Positions 13,932-22,734 of a DNA stretch of 23,725 bases are shown here, one piece after another. The stretch is from Anaerolineales bacterium. Lineage in GTDB: Bacteria; Chloroflexota; Anaerolineae; 4572-78; J111. The translations under genes and the position numbers were made by a program. The stretch lies in the NCBI GenBank assembly GCA_012032575.1, contig JAAUSP010000046.1:1-23725 (forward strand). Direction: 5' to 3'. Position 1 is the first letter of the stretch, and each line of letters begins with the position of its first letter. The notes under the pieces were generated by a model. That model saw only the letters and a program-made list of their open reading frames with translations, did not search any database and was not told where the DNA came from.

Positions 13932-16900
13932 TTAAATAGATGAGGGTTGCCGGCCCGCCATTTCGAGCAATATCCTGGCGACCCACTCGTCGAGTTGATT
14001 GACTTGCACTTTTTCTTGAGCGGCGGTGGTAATCTGTTGCGGCAAATTGGCCGTCAGTTCAGTCCAGAGAAGTCTGGCTCTATCTCTGGTTTCCTGTTTG
14101 CTGGCGGCATGCCGGAGCGAAAAGGTGAGCAGTTCCAGAGCTTGCTCGGTTCTGTCTTCCTCCATAAAAAGTTTAGCAAAATCGGTTAAAATATCCAAAA
14201 CGATTGGCACGGCATGGATTTCCTGAGTAGATTTGAGGGCCTCGAAGAGATATTCTTTGGCTTTATTAAACTCCCCCAAGGCATAGGCTACACTCCCTAA
14301 AACGTGGAGGGATTGGGTGATCCCGCGTTGGTAGGTTAATTTCGTGGCAATGGTCAAACTGTCGGTTAACAGCCTCCGAGCCTCCACATGCTCGCCCAAT
14401 AAATAGTCAGTATGCCCCAAATAATAGGAGGTCAAGGCGATTCCTAAGGAGTAATCCAGCTCTTTGCATGTCTGCAAAACCTCTTGGTGAAGTTGTTGGG
14501 CCTGACTGTACTCACCCAGATTCCGAGCCACCGTCCCCAATAGATTCAGGCAAAAGGCGATACCGCTGCGGTAGCCGAACTCTTTAAAAATAGCCAGACT
14601 CTCCTGAGCCATCGTTTTTGCCTGAGCATATTCGCCCAGGCTGATGGCGATCATGCTCAGGTATTCCAACGATAAAGCCTCTTCCCAGCGATCCCCAATC
14701 TCTCTGGCTATTGCCAGACCTTGCTCGCAGAACTGCCGGGCCTCTTGGTACTGTCCCAGGTTATGGGTGGCAATGCCCAGTAAGTTTAGCGAAAAAGCGA
14801 CACCGCTGCGATAGCCGAACTCTCTAAAAATGATCAATCCTCGTTGGGCTATCGCTTTGGCATCATCATATTCGCCCAGGCTAATGGCAATCATACCCAG
14901 GTATTCCAGAATGAGCGCCTGTTTCCAGCGATCGCCCATCTTTCGGTGATGATCAGGCTTTCCTGGCAGAGTTGTTTCGCTTCGACATACTCACCCAAGG
15001 CCCAGGCGACTGCGGCCAGGTAATTGAGACTCAGCGGCGCATTCTGGCGCAGCACGGCATCCTGAAAAATAGCCAGACCTTCCTGCATAACGGCCCTGGC
15101 CTGGTCATACTGCCCCAGGCTGGCGCAGAAGACGCCCTGTCGAGCCAGCACATGGCCCAACATTTTATCAATTTGCCGGTCGGAACCGGCCTTTTCCTTT
15201 GCTTTCCGCAATCGTGCCGCGGCGTGCCTGAAGACGGCTTCACCCTCCTGAAACCAACTTTGTACATTGTGGACCAGGAACAAACCCTCGCGATACTTTT
15301 CAAAATCCTCTTCTCGCCGGTTGGCGACAGCCCAATACCACCCGGCCCGCAGATTATCAATTTCCAGGTTGACGGCCCCCAGAGTTTCTTTTTGCTGCCC
15401 CTTTTTCAGATAAGCTTCCTGTTCCCGCAAAATTCGGCGTAATGACGACAGTGGCGATCCTTGACCTTCTTTTTCGCTTCGGGGTTCTCCGCCAACTTTT
15501 TAGCGCCATACTGGCGCAAAAGTTCATGGATTCAATAGTGATCGGTGTCCGTCCGGCGGAGCAGGGATTTGTCTACCAGCGCCGACAGCAGAAACGCCGA
15601 AGCGCCCACTACCTGCTCGGCCGATTTGCGGCTGAAACCGCCCCAGAATACCGACAACCGGCTGAAGACGTTTCGTTCTTCTTCCGAGAGAAGCCCCCAG
15701 GAATGTTCAAACACCGCCTGCAAGCTGTGATGCCGTTTGGGAATATTTTGCAGCGAAGTGGTCAGAAAATCGTAGTTTTTTCAATCTCCACCACAATTTC
15801 ACGGCAAGAGAAGGTCCGAATCCAGGCTGCCGCTAACTCGATCCCCAGCGGCATCCCCTCGACCAGCCGGCAGATACGGACCACCGCCGGTTTATCCAGG
15901 TATCTGAGCCAAAAATCGGCCTGCACCTGCTGTGCCCGCTGGAGAAACAACTGGACGGCGCTGTAATTCTCCAGCAGAACCATGTCGTCGCCTTCGGGAA
16001 AGGTCAATCCTTGCAAATCTAAGATCCATTCCTCCTGCAAACTAAGCCGTTCACGCGATGTCACCAGCATTTTTAGGTGCGGCGCGCGTTGCAGAATCTC
16101 GACCAGCAAGCCGGCCCCTGAAATTAAGTGCTCAAAGTTGTCCAGCACCAGGAGCATTTCTTTATCGCTGAGATAATCAATGAGCTGTGTTTTTGGGTCT
16201 CCCCGGCCATAGAGCGGAAATTTGAGGGCGCTGGCTATCGTCGAGATGAGGAAATCGGGTGAACTGATGGAGGTTAAACCGACAAAGCAGACCCCCTGGC
16301 GAAACCCGTTTGCGGCAGCGGCGGATTGGAGGGCCAGTCGCGTTTTACCAATACCGCCCAGGCCAATAATCGTCAAAAGCCGGCAGGCTGGCTTGCCCAA
16401 ATATTGCTCGATGAGGGTCAGTTCCTCTTCGCGGCCAATAAAAGAAGTAGATTGCGCGGGCAGATTATTGTAGAAGAACGAAGCTGGCGTAGAAACAGCG
16501 GAAGACAGATTTCCATTAGCTGTTGAGATTTGGGCTTCGTGCCTCAACTCACCTGACCGAATCCGTTCATAGAGTTGAACTGTTTCGCTGGCAGGCTCCA
16601 CGCCCAATTCTTCCGTCAGGTAGAGGCGACAGGCTTCAAATTGAGCCAGGGACGCGCTGCGCTGTCCGCTCTGGGCCAACCAGACTATTTTTTGGCGATG
16701 CGCGTCTTCGTCGCCGGGGTCTATTTCCAGGAGGCGCGAAATGAATTGGAGCGCTTGTTCTGTTTCATTGGGCTGGGTGTAATGGGCGATGAGATCGCGT
16801 AAAACCTGGGTCACACGCTGACGCCAGTTTTCCTGTTCCAGCCTGAGCCACTGCTCAAATTCAGGGCAGTTATCCAGATACATCCCGGCCATGAAATCGC

Positions 16901-17270
16901 CCCGATAAAGCTCGGCGGCCATGGCCAGCGTACTCACTTCGCCTTTGCCGACCCAATCATTAAACCCCTTCAGGTCAAGGCTGGTTGAGGCCGTTGAGCA
17001 GAATCGGATGGCATGATGGTTGGCCTCGCAGCAGCCCGGCCAGAGATTTAAAAGGTTATGCAGGGCCTGACTCAGGTTGTTGCGGCTGCGGCTCTCTGGT
17101 TGATCCGGCCAGAAAAGTTCGGCCAGATAACTGCGTGAAATGGGGCGACCCTCGGCAGCCAGGTACCCCAAAAGCGCCAAAACTTTGCGTGACTTAAAAC
17201 CGTGGATTGGTTCACCATCCCGGTACAGGGAGACCGGGCCTAACAATTGCAGCCGGAAAAGAGACGACAT
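13932..17270 (-). CDS. SARP-type transcriptional activator: BTAD + NB-ARC ATPase + TPR repeats (broken by three indels and one stop)
   Basis: A large regulator of about 1113 aa after correction. Residues 1-245 are a winged helix and bacterial transcriptional activator domain (FKSRKVLALLGYLA, ELFWPD). About 285-500 is an NTPase with Walker A GLGGIGKTRLAL and Walker B MLLVLDNFEHL. The C-terminal half is about ten TPR-like repeats of the LGEYxxAKxLxxESL kind. The frame is broken at T-run 15776-15781 (one base missing), A-run 15429-15432 (one missing) and T-run 14941-14943 (one missing). In addition an in-frame TGA at 15532-15534 sits in HY-stop-IHELLRQY. It may control the DUF1464-like gene downstream and the divergent DUF2193/mtdB group. 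Sequencing error explains the indels; the stop could be real decay. Confidence 0.8.
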
Positions 17271-17744
17271 TGATTCTTTCCCCTTGCTCTTTAGCGAGTT
17301 TAAGCGTTTGGAAACAGTTAAGAAATAATTTGGAAAGGGTGAAGGTTTATAATTTGATAGTCAGGCACCACGACTAATAGGGGGTGATGTGCTTGCTCAT
17401 CTGGCCTGTGCTGCTCGAAAAAGTAGAAAACTCTCACCCTACATGATAAACCAAAACAAGTCGAAGTTATAGTGATAGATGTCATTTTATCCACCGACAA
17501 CCATCATATTTTGCCTGGGTGTTGTCCAGTTTTTGTAAGATTTAGAGTTACGCTGTTTTAAGGTGGTTTACAACTACAATTCAACTGTATAACTCATAAT
17601 AGTCCAAGATTCGCCTGACAGCAAAAGGAGGTAAAGGATTCGATAAGTAATATTTCGACGCACCTTGTTCGTTAGTCAGTTGAGGTAAGTCACTTCAACA
17701 CGTTCAATGATGAAGACTACGTTCAATGAAAGGAGAATTTAATT
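17271..17744. promoter_or_regulatory. 474-bp divergent control region between regulator and one-carbon operon
   Basis: No gene is visible. GTGATAGATGTCA at 17472-17484 (context ATAGTGATAGATGTCATT) matches the operator-like sites at 8.75-8.87 kb. An 11-bp direct repeat ACGTTCAATGA lies at 17700-17710 and 17719-17729, and the second copy runs into the ribosome binding site AAAGGAG (17729-17735). A weak promoter TTTACA - 15 nt - TATAAC is possible near 17558-17590. Confidence 0.5.
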
Positions 17745-19285
17745 ATGTCAAAAGCTATCCACGAGGCAATGGTCAACCAGGCTATGGCGGCGCTCAAGGC
17801 TGATGTGAACAATATTAAGGCTAAGCGCGGGACCCAATTCAAAATTGCGGATGCGCAGCCCTATGTGGACGCCGTCAATGGCATGAAAGCGGTTGACAAC
17901 GAACTGCCCGAAGTGATCGCTCTCCACGTCGACTCGGTCAATGCTCACTATGAAATCCTCAAATCTTTAACGGACACCGTCCGCCCCGAAGACGACCCGT
18001 TTGTCGAGCACTATCAAACCGGCCCGATCATGGAAATTCTCTATGAAGAGCAGCCGGATTTCAAAGCCTCCGTTAAAAAATTTATTGATGCCATTCCCGC
18101 CAACCGCGCCCTGATTGGCCGCGAAGCCGCTCGCCTCTATGGCGGGCTGTATGGGCCAACCTGCGTGGTAGACTTTGCCCTCAGCCCCGGCTCAACTGCC
18201 AACGTCGTCAACCGGGTTCTGGCCGGTCTGGACATCCCCAAAGATCACAAAAAGACCATTTTGGCGGCCAAATCCTTTGGCATGACCACTTCCTATGGTC
18301 TGGGCGCTTCCTTCAAAGCCTCGGTCGAAGCCGGTAAAACCCTCGATGCGGCCCTCGACGACGAAATCGCCACCCTGCAAATGATCTATGATACCCCCTC
18401 GGAGGCCCAAACCAAGCTTATGCTGGGCCACAACCTGGGTGGGCATGGCGGCCACAGCTCCTTCGACACTGCCGAATATCAGAAACAATACAAGGAACGC
18501 ATGAAGCCAACCATCAAGGCGGCTCTGGCCAAGGGCGTACACCCTGGCAACGTCGTCTGTGTGCCGGCCTACTGCGTGGGCGATGTGGCTCACCACAACA
18601 GCCAGACTATGTTCAACTTTGCCCAGGACCCGATCATCATGGCTATCTTCGAGGCCCACACCGCCGCCCTCGAAAGCACCCTGAATCGCGGCCTGGAGCA
18701 GGGCTTCAAGAACGAGTACGGCCCGGTCGGATTGGCCGTTGGCACCGGCGCGGCCTTGATGGCATACGAGTTTCTGCTGGATTACATGCCGATTCCCAGC
18801 ATCATCGAGCTGCTGGTCAATCGCTTCCACAACATGGTTGCCATGAACCCCAACCGCGACTCTGCCGCCGAGCTGCACAACGTGGACATGATGATGTCCA
18901 TCTGGCGCGGCTGGAACATCCTCAAACCCAAACCGCTGGGCAAGGGTGGCGAACTTGACGGGGTCAAGATTGATCTCGGCCCGATTGATACGCACGATGT
19001 GCTGGCGAACATCCATCGCTACACCTATCCGCCCTGCGCCATCACCCAACGGGTGGGCACCATGCTCAAATTCGCCGACTTCCCCTGCTTGCTCACCAGC
19101 GAGCCGGTCACGGCGACGATGCTGACCCACGTGGTCGCGCTGCATCCCGAATCGGCCTCCTTCCCCTATCGCATTGATAAGGATTGGGGCGCCACCGAGT
19201 ACCGCTTCATCAATACGGGACTTGGCATGAAGGCGCCGGCGCCGACCCGGTGGTTGGCTACGAGCAACGCTCCGCCAGCGTGTAA
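17745..19285 (+). CDS. DUF2193-like protein of archaeal type (C-terminal frameshift)
   Basis: A large soluble protein of 513 aa after correction. I recognise the general pattern of DUF2193, a family I recall mainly from methanogens and without known function; this is from memory. Features include RLYGGLYGPTCVVDFALSPG, a histidine/glycine patch HNLGGHGGHSSFD, and VPAYCVGDVAHHNSQ with Cys and paired His, a possible metal or cofactor site. There is no signal peptide. AAAGGAG lies 9 nt before the ATG. Near 19238 one G is missing; corrected, the end reads GADPVVGYEQRSASV with TAA at 19283-19285. Uncorrected, the frame runs to 19313 inside a repeat. It lies directly before mtdB, so a one-carbon role is likely but unproven. 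Confidence 0.75.
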
Positions 19286-19293
19286 GGTTGCCC

Positions 19294-19378
19294 ATGTCAT
19301 TGCGAGGCCGTAGGCCGAAGCAATCCCCCAGTTGCGTGGAGATTGCTTCGGCGCAAAAAGCGCGTCTCGCAATGACAT
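19294..19378. repeat. Palindromic element with ATGTCATT ends, copy 1
   Basis: An 85-bp element with perfect 13-bp terminal inverted repeats, ATGTCATTGCGAG at 19294 and CTCGCAATGACAT ending at 19378. Inner inverted GAAGCAATC/GATTGCTTC arms let it fold as a long hairpin. It starts 9 bp after the corrected stop of the upstream gene. Confidence 0.85.
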
Positions 19379-19387
19379 TTGATGTTT

Positions 19388-19415
19388 TTGGTTAGTTCGG
19401 AGGGGATGATATAAT
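19388..19415 (+). promoter_or_regulatory. Promoter of mtdB
   Basis: TTGGTT (19388-19393) and a perfect TATAAT (19410-19415) are 16 nt apart. The transcript would start at about the leader hairpin at 19419. Confidence 0.6.
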
Positions 19416-19418
19416 ATC

Positions 19419-19448
19419 GGCCCGCGTGCAGATTATTGCACGCGGGCC
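19419..19448 (+). promoter_or_regulatory. Leader hairpin at the 5' end of the mtdB transcript
   Basis: A perfect 12-bp stem, GGCCCGCGTGCA (19419-19430) and TGCACGCGGGCC (19437-19448), with loop GATTAT. It starts a few bases after the -10 box and ends 26 nt before the ATG, leaving AAGGCGG free as ribosome binding site. It could stabilise the mRNA or regulate it; no T-run follows, so it is not a terminator. Confidence 0.65.
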
Positions 19449-19474
19449 AGACTTGCTCACCAAAGGCGGTGCTC

Positions 19475-20332
19475 ATGAAAAAACTCTTGATTCAATTGGA
19501 TAGTGATAAGCATCCCAGTTCATTTGATCGAATTGTCCCGTTTGATGCGGGCGTTGACGAAGTACTCAGTTACGGTAACGTAGCGATTGAAGATGTCGCC
19601 GGACTGGTGCAGGGGTCCTTTTTTACGCGCGGCATCCCCGATTTAAAGAATACGGCCATCTGGATTGGCCGGCTCGCATGTGCCCACGGGTGAGGCGCTG
19701 CTGGCCGCCGTCAAAAGACCTTCTTTGGCCCCTTTAAAGTATCGGTGATGCTCGATTCCAATGGCTGCAATACCACCGCCGCCACAGCGGTAGCCAAGAT
19801 GGTCAAGGCGCTGGATGTGCGTGGCCGGCGGGTGGTAGTGGGAGCCGGCACCGGGCCGGTCGGGATGCGGGCGGCCGGTATGCTGGCGAGTGAGGGCGCG
19901 AAAGTGATCCTGACCTCGCGCAGCCTGGACCGGGCCAAAACCGCGGCGGAGATTGTGTCCAAGCGTTTTGGGGTTGAAGTTGAAGGCGCATCATTATCCG
20001 ACGACGCCTCGGCGAGCCGGGTTTTGACCGGGGCCGTGGCCCTGTTTACCTGCGGTACAGCCGGGGCGCAGGTGGTCAGCAAAGCTGTCTGGACCAGCGC
20101 CGCCGACCTTAAGCTGATTGCCGACATCAATGCAGTGCCGCCTCTGGGTATCGAGGGCATTGATATGAACGATAACGGCAGCGAGCGCGAGGGCCGCATC
20201 TCCTTTGGCGCACTGGGCATCGGCGGGCGAAAGATGAAAGTGCATCGCACCTGTATTGCCCGGTTGTTTGAAGCCAACGATGTTCTCATGGACGCCGAGT
20301 CAATCTACCAGGTTGCCAAAGAGTTGGTGTGA
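19475..20332 (+). CDS. mtdB: NAD(P)-dependent methylene-tetrahydromethanopterin dehydrogenase, MtdB-like (two compensating frameshifts)
   Basis: Oxidises methylene-H4MPT to methenyl-H4MPT with NAD(P)+, the step after Fae. The corrected protein is 285 aa, close to the family's 290-300. The N-terminus MKKLLIQLDSDKHPSSFD, the central VSVMLDSNGCNTTAATAVAK, the nucleotide-binding VVVGAGTGPVGMRAAGMLA and the C-terminal FGALGIGGRKMKVHRTCIA all match MtdA/MtdB. One extra C near 19669-19670 and one missing A in the run 19713-19716 put the segment GSHVPTGEALLAAVKK out of frame; the two cancel. The assignment to MtdB rather than MtdA is from context (Fae and Fwd genes). Confidence 0.85.
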
Positions 20333-20357
20333 GGCCGAGTGTCCTTAATTTTATAAC

Positions 20358-20389
20358 AGACCTGACGGGTCCGCGTGTCCGTCAGGTCT
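20358..20389 (+). terminator. Terminator-like hairpin after mtdB
   Basis: A perfect 11-bp stem, AGACCTGACGG (20358-20368) and CCGTCAGGTCT (20379-20389), with a 10-nt loop. It is followed by TATTGTCT, a poor T-run, 25 nt past the stop. Confidence 0.65.
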
Positions 20390-20442
20390 TATTGTCTAAG
20401 GATTGGTTCATAAATAACTATGTCAGGAGATTTTACTCAGCC

Positions 20443-20530
20443 ATGTCATTTCGACCGAAGGGAGAAATCTCCGAGGCCGATGCAGTGCGGTAGAGACGCT
20501 TCGCGTCGGCCTACGGCCTCGAAATGACAT
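20443..20530. repeat. Palindromic element with ATGTCATT ends, copy 2
   Basis: An 88-bp element with perfect 12-bp terminal inverted repeats, ATGTCATTTCGA and TCGAAATGACAT. The inner part is diverged from copy 1 but has the same fold-back layout (GAGGCCGA...TCGGCCTACGGCCTC). Confidence 0.85.
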
Positions 20531-20548
20531 AAGGAATTACGATTAAAC

Positions 20549-20569
20549 AATCTCCAATCTCTAATCTCC
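20549..20569. repeat. Single arm identical to the right arm at 5756-5776
   Basis: All 21 bases equal the right arm of the AGATTRG-unit hairpin at 5725-5776, about 15 kb away. There is no inverted partner here. Confidence 0.8.
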
Positions 20570-20603
20570 CAACCAACGGTTATGAGTGGACAATTATTAA
20601 AAT

Positions 20604-21749
20604 ATGAGCAGCCATCCTATTCTGCTGGTGGGTCTCACCATGCGGATGCTGGCCCAACTGGCGGTACAGGCCGGCTACCCGGTGATAGCCCTGGACTACT
20701 TTGGCGACGCCGACCTGCAAGCCATCTGTCCCAGCCGGTCGCTGCTGCGCGATGACCATTTGCCCTACAGCGTCCCGGCTCTGGTCAACGCCGCCAACGA
20801 AATGCGCGCCTCCGCCGTAGTTTACAGCGCTAACCTGGAGAATTTTCCGGCAGAAGTGGCTCGATTGGCCCAGGGGCGGCGGCTTTTGGGCAACACCCCG
20901 GATACGTTGGCTCAAGTGCGAGACCCGTTCCGGCTGGCGGCGGCTTTGCGGGCCAAAGGGTTCGCCTTTCCCGAAACGATCAGCCCCGCTTCCGGCCTGA
21001 CTCTCGACCTGACCCGGCCCTGGCTGTGGAAACCTTTGCAAGGGGGCGGCGGGCATGGCGTCCGGCTTTGGCGCAATGGACGTTCGCCCGCACGGGGCGT
21101 ATTTCAGGAACGATTGGCCGGACTGGTCGGTTCGGCGGCTTTTGTGGCCGATGGCCGGCAAGCCGTGGTGCTGGGGCTGACCGAGCAACTGGTCGGCCGG
21201 CGAGCTTTTGGCGCAAGCGGCTTCAATTACTGCGGCAACCTGACCCCGCCGCCCCTGCCGCCCGACGAATTGAATTCCTTACTTCGACAAGTCCGCGCCA
21301 TCGTCTCGCACCTGACCCAGACCTTTGGTCTGCGCGGCTTGAATGGGCTGGACTTTATCTGGCAGGCCGGGCAAGTCTGGACGATTGAGGTCAATCCTCG
21401 ACCCTCAGCCTCGCTGGAACTGTTTGAACTGGTCTACGGGCTGCGGGTGTTCGATGCACATGTGCGCTCGTTTGAGGGCAGGCTGCCGGATTTTGATCTG
21501 GAAAAAGCTTTGGTCACTGGAACGGCGGCGGGCAAGGCAATTGTCTACGCTCCGATGGATATTCAACTGGGCGATACCGCCCACTGGGTGAGTTGTAATA
21601 TCCGCGATGTGCCCCATTCCGGGGAGTTCATCCAGCGGGGCCAACCCGTTTGCACCCTCCTGACCCAAGCCGATACTCCGGCAGCCTGCCTGCGCGACCT
21701 GCAAGCACGGGCCGCCGAACTCAAACTCCGGTTCGTTTCACGGAGGTAA
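20604..21749 (+). CDS. ATP-grasp ligase-like protein, possibly methanofuran biosynthesis (MfnD-related)
   Basis: A 381-aa cytoplasmic protein. The N-terminal domain begins LLVGLTMRMLAQLAVQAGYPV and contains DYFGDADL. The ATP-grasp core shows PWLWKPLQGGGGHGVRLW (lysine and glycine-rich loop) and LNGLDFIWQAGQVWTIEVNPR, with the metal-binding E-x-N. The C-terminal domain includes AAGKAIVYAP. It resembles the COG1821-type ATP-utilising enzymes found in H4MPT gene clusters; MfnD, the tyramine-glutamate ligase of methanofuran synthesis, belongs to that broad group. Since formylmethanofuran genes follow directly, a cofactor-building role is the best guess. The ribosome binding site is weak. The fold is sure; the specific reaction is inference. 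Confidence 0.75.
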   Translation: MSSHPILLVGLTMRMLAQLAVQAGYPVIALDYFGDADLQAICPSRSLLRDDHLPYSVPALVNAANEMRASAVVYSANLENFPAEVARLAQGRRLLGNTPDTLAQVRDPFRLAAALRAKGFAFPETISPASGLTLDLTRPWLWKPLQGGGGHGVRLWRNGRSPARGVFQERLAGLVGSAAFVADGRQAVVLGLTEQLVGRRAFGASGFNYCGNLTPPPLPPDELNSLLRQVRAIVSHLTQTFGLRGLNGLDFIWQAGQVWTIEVNPRPSASLELFELVYGLRVFDAHVRSFEGRLPDFDLEKALVTGTAAGKAIVYAPMDIQLGDTAHWVSCNIRDVPHSGEFIQRGQPVCTLLTQADTPAACLRDLQARAAELKLRFVSRR

Positions 21750-21814
21750 TTGGTTGTGTTTGCCGGCTTTTATGGTATATATTATAGGCGTCCAAAAATT
21801 CTTTCGTAACGATC

Positions 21815-21873
21815 AAGGTAGCAAGGTAGCAAGTAGCAGGATAAAGATATGTTACTTTGCTACCTGCTACCTG
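21815..21873. repeat. Inverted array of AAGGTAGC units
   Basis: The left arm holds AAGGTAGC, AAGGTAGC, AAGTAGC and the right arm TTGCTACC, TGCTACC, around the loop ATAAAGATATG. It is placed between the ATP-grasp gene and fwdD, ending about 15 nt before the fwdD ATG. Confidence 0.8.
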
Positions 21874-21887
21874 TGAAGAGGTAAGCT

Positions 21888-22229
21888 ATGGCCGAAACAA
21901 TGTCCCTGATTGCCGGTCGTTCCAGCAAGCAGGGGGTTAGTCTGAATGTGAGCAAGCTGGAAGGCGAGTATGTTGAAGTCACCACGACGGTGGAGATGAA
22001 CCTGGACGATATGGCCCGCCTGGGGTTGAAAGAGGGCGACAGGGTGCGCCTGCGCTCGGCTGACGGCGAGACAGTTCTCCGCTGCAAGGGCCGCAAAGCT
22101 GAAGATTTACCGCCAGGGCTTTTATTTATGGCCTACGGTCCCTCGTCCAGCCAATTGATGGGCAGCGACACTGCCGGCACCGGCATGCCTATCTCCAAAA
22201 ACCTTGAAGTTGTTGTCGAGCCGTTGTAG
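21888..22229 (+). CDS. fwdD: Formylmethanofuran dehydrogenase subunit D (molybdopterin dinucleotide-binding)
   Basis: A 113-aa protein of the MGD-binding double-psi beta-barrel kind (FwdD/FmdD), which in the holoenzyme covers the Mo/W-pterin held by subunit B. Supporting stretches are EMNLDDMARLGLKEGDRVRL, the LRCKGRKAEDLPPGLLFMAYGP segment read in two parts, and the C-terminal GTGMPISKNLEVVVEPL. AAGAGGT precedes the ATG at 21888. It is separated from fwdB by only a repeat cluster and a 70-aa gene. As I recall, methylotrophic proteobacteria with the Fhc complex lack this subunit. There are no lesions. Confidence 0.85.
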   Translation: MAETMSLIAGRSSKQGVSLNVSKLEGEYVEVTTTVEMNLDDMARLGLKEGDRVRLRSADGETVLRCKGRKAEDLPPGLLFMAYGPSSSQLMGSDTAGTGMPISKNLEVVVEPL

Positions 22230-22239
22230 ATGCGGGCAG

Positions 22240-22456
22240 AAAGGCTGAGGCTAAGGCTGAGCATAGGATTGTGTAAATTCGTCATGATATGATGCATTCG
22301 GTTCCCGGCATGTCATTTCGAGCGCCAGCGAGAAATCCTCTTGCTTGCCATAACATTTTAGGCGGTGGAAACGAGGATTCCTCCCCGCTACACGGGTCGG
22401 AATGACATGACTTCCGTGCAAACACAACCTTATTCTTAGCCTCAGCCTTAGCCTCA
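22240..22456. repeat. Inverted GGCTGA/GGCTAA arms flanking a palindromic element
   Basis: The left arm (about 22240-22272) repeats GGCTGA and GGCTAA and ends GGATTGTG. The right arm (about 22423-22456) is CACAACCT followed by TTAGCCTCAGCC-type units, the reverse complement. Between the arms lies copy 3 of the ATGTCATT element, so this looks like one repeat nested in another. It occupies most of the 289-bp gap after fwdD. Confidence 0.75.
22310..22408. repeat. Palindromic element with ATGTCATT ends, copy 3
   Basis: A 99-bp element with 11-bp terminal inverted repeats, ATGTCATTTCG and CGGAATGACAT, with one mismatch. Inner GAGAAATCCTC / GAGGATTCCTC arms face each other. Confidence 0.8.
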
Positions 22457-22518
22457 CCGAAAAGCATCGGTTTGGCGGGTGAGCAAATACAAAATAAACA
22501 TTGCAGGGAGGAAAAACA

Positions 22519-22731
22519 ATGAGTTGGATTGTCGTCGGCGATTGGGCCGAAGAGATGAGCATCAAACAGGAACAGCAGCGGCGCGAGCGGCTGAAAGTAG
22601 CGGCGAAACATTTCAATATTGATATTTTTGACATCCTGCGCGATAAAGAACTCGAAGCACAACTGCTGGCCCGCTACGAAGCCACCGGCCTGCCGTGGCC
22701 CACTCTCGAAGAGCCGGAAGACGAAATATAA
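22519..22731 (+). CDS. Small hypothetical protein (70 aa) between fwdD and fwdB
   Basis: A short, highly charged and mostly helical protein beginning MSWIVVGDWAEEMSIKQEQQ and ending in the acidic tail LEEPEDEI. GGGAGG lies 7 nt before the ATG, a strong ribosome binding site, which decides this start over an upstream in-frame TTG. I do not recognise a family. There are no cysteines, so it is not a ferredoxin. Its position inside the formylmethanofuran dehydrogenase genes suggests an accessory or assembly factor, but this rests on context only. Confidence 0.65.
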   Translation: MSWIVVGDWAEEMSIKQEQQRRERLKVAAKHFNIDIFDILRDKELEAQLLARYEATGLPWPTLEEPEDEI

Positions 22732-22734
22732 TTT

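Noticed and set aside
17620..17665. A leader peptide behind the AAAAGGAGGT sequence near 17624
   Set aside because: There is a strong Shine-Dalgarno-like stretch, but no ATG or GTG at a suitable distance opens a frame of useful length.
18192..19295. A 367-aa minus-strand open frame opposite the DUF2193-like gene
   Set aside because: The composition is typical of an antisense shadow (His/Gly/Gln/Val rich). The plus strand has the strong ribosome binding site and the conserved protein.
19286..19313. C-terminus of the DUF2193-like protein ending inside the ATGTCATT element
   Set aside because: A missing G near 19238 explains it. The corrected frame stops at 19285, just before the element.
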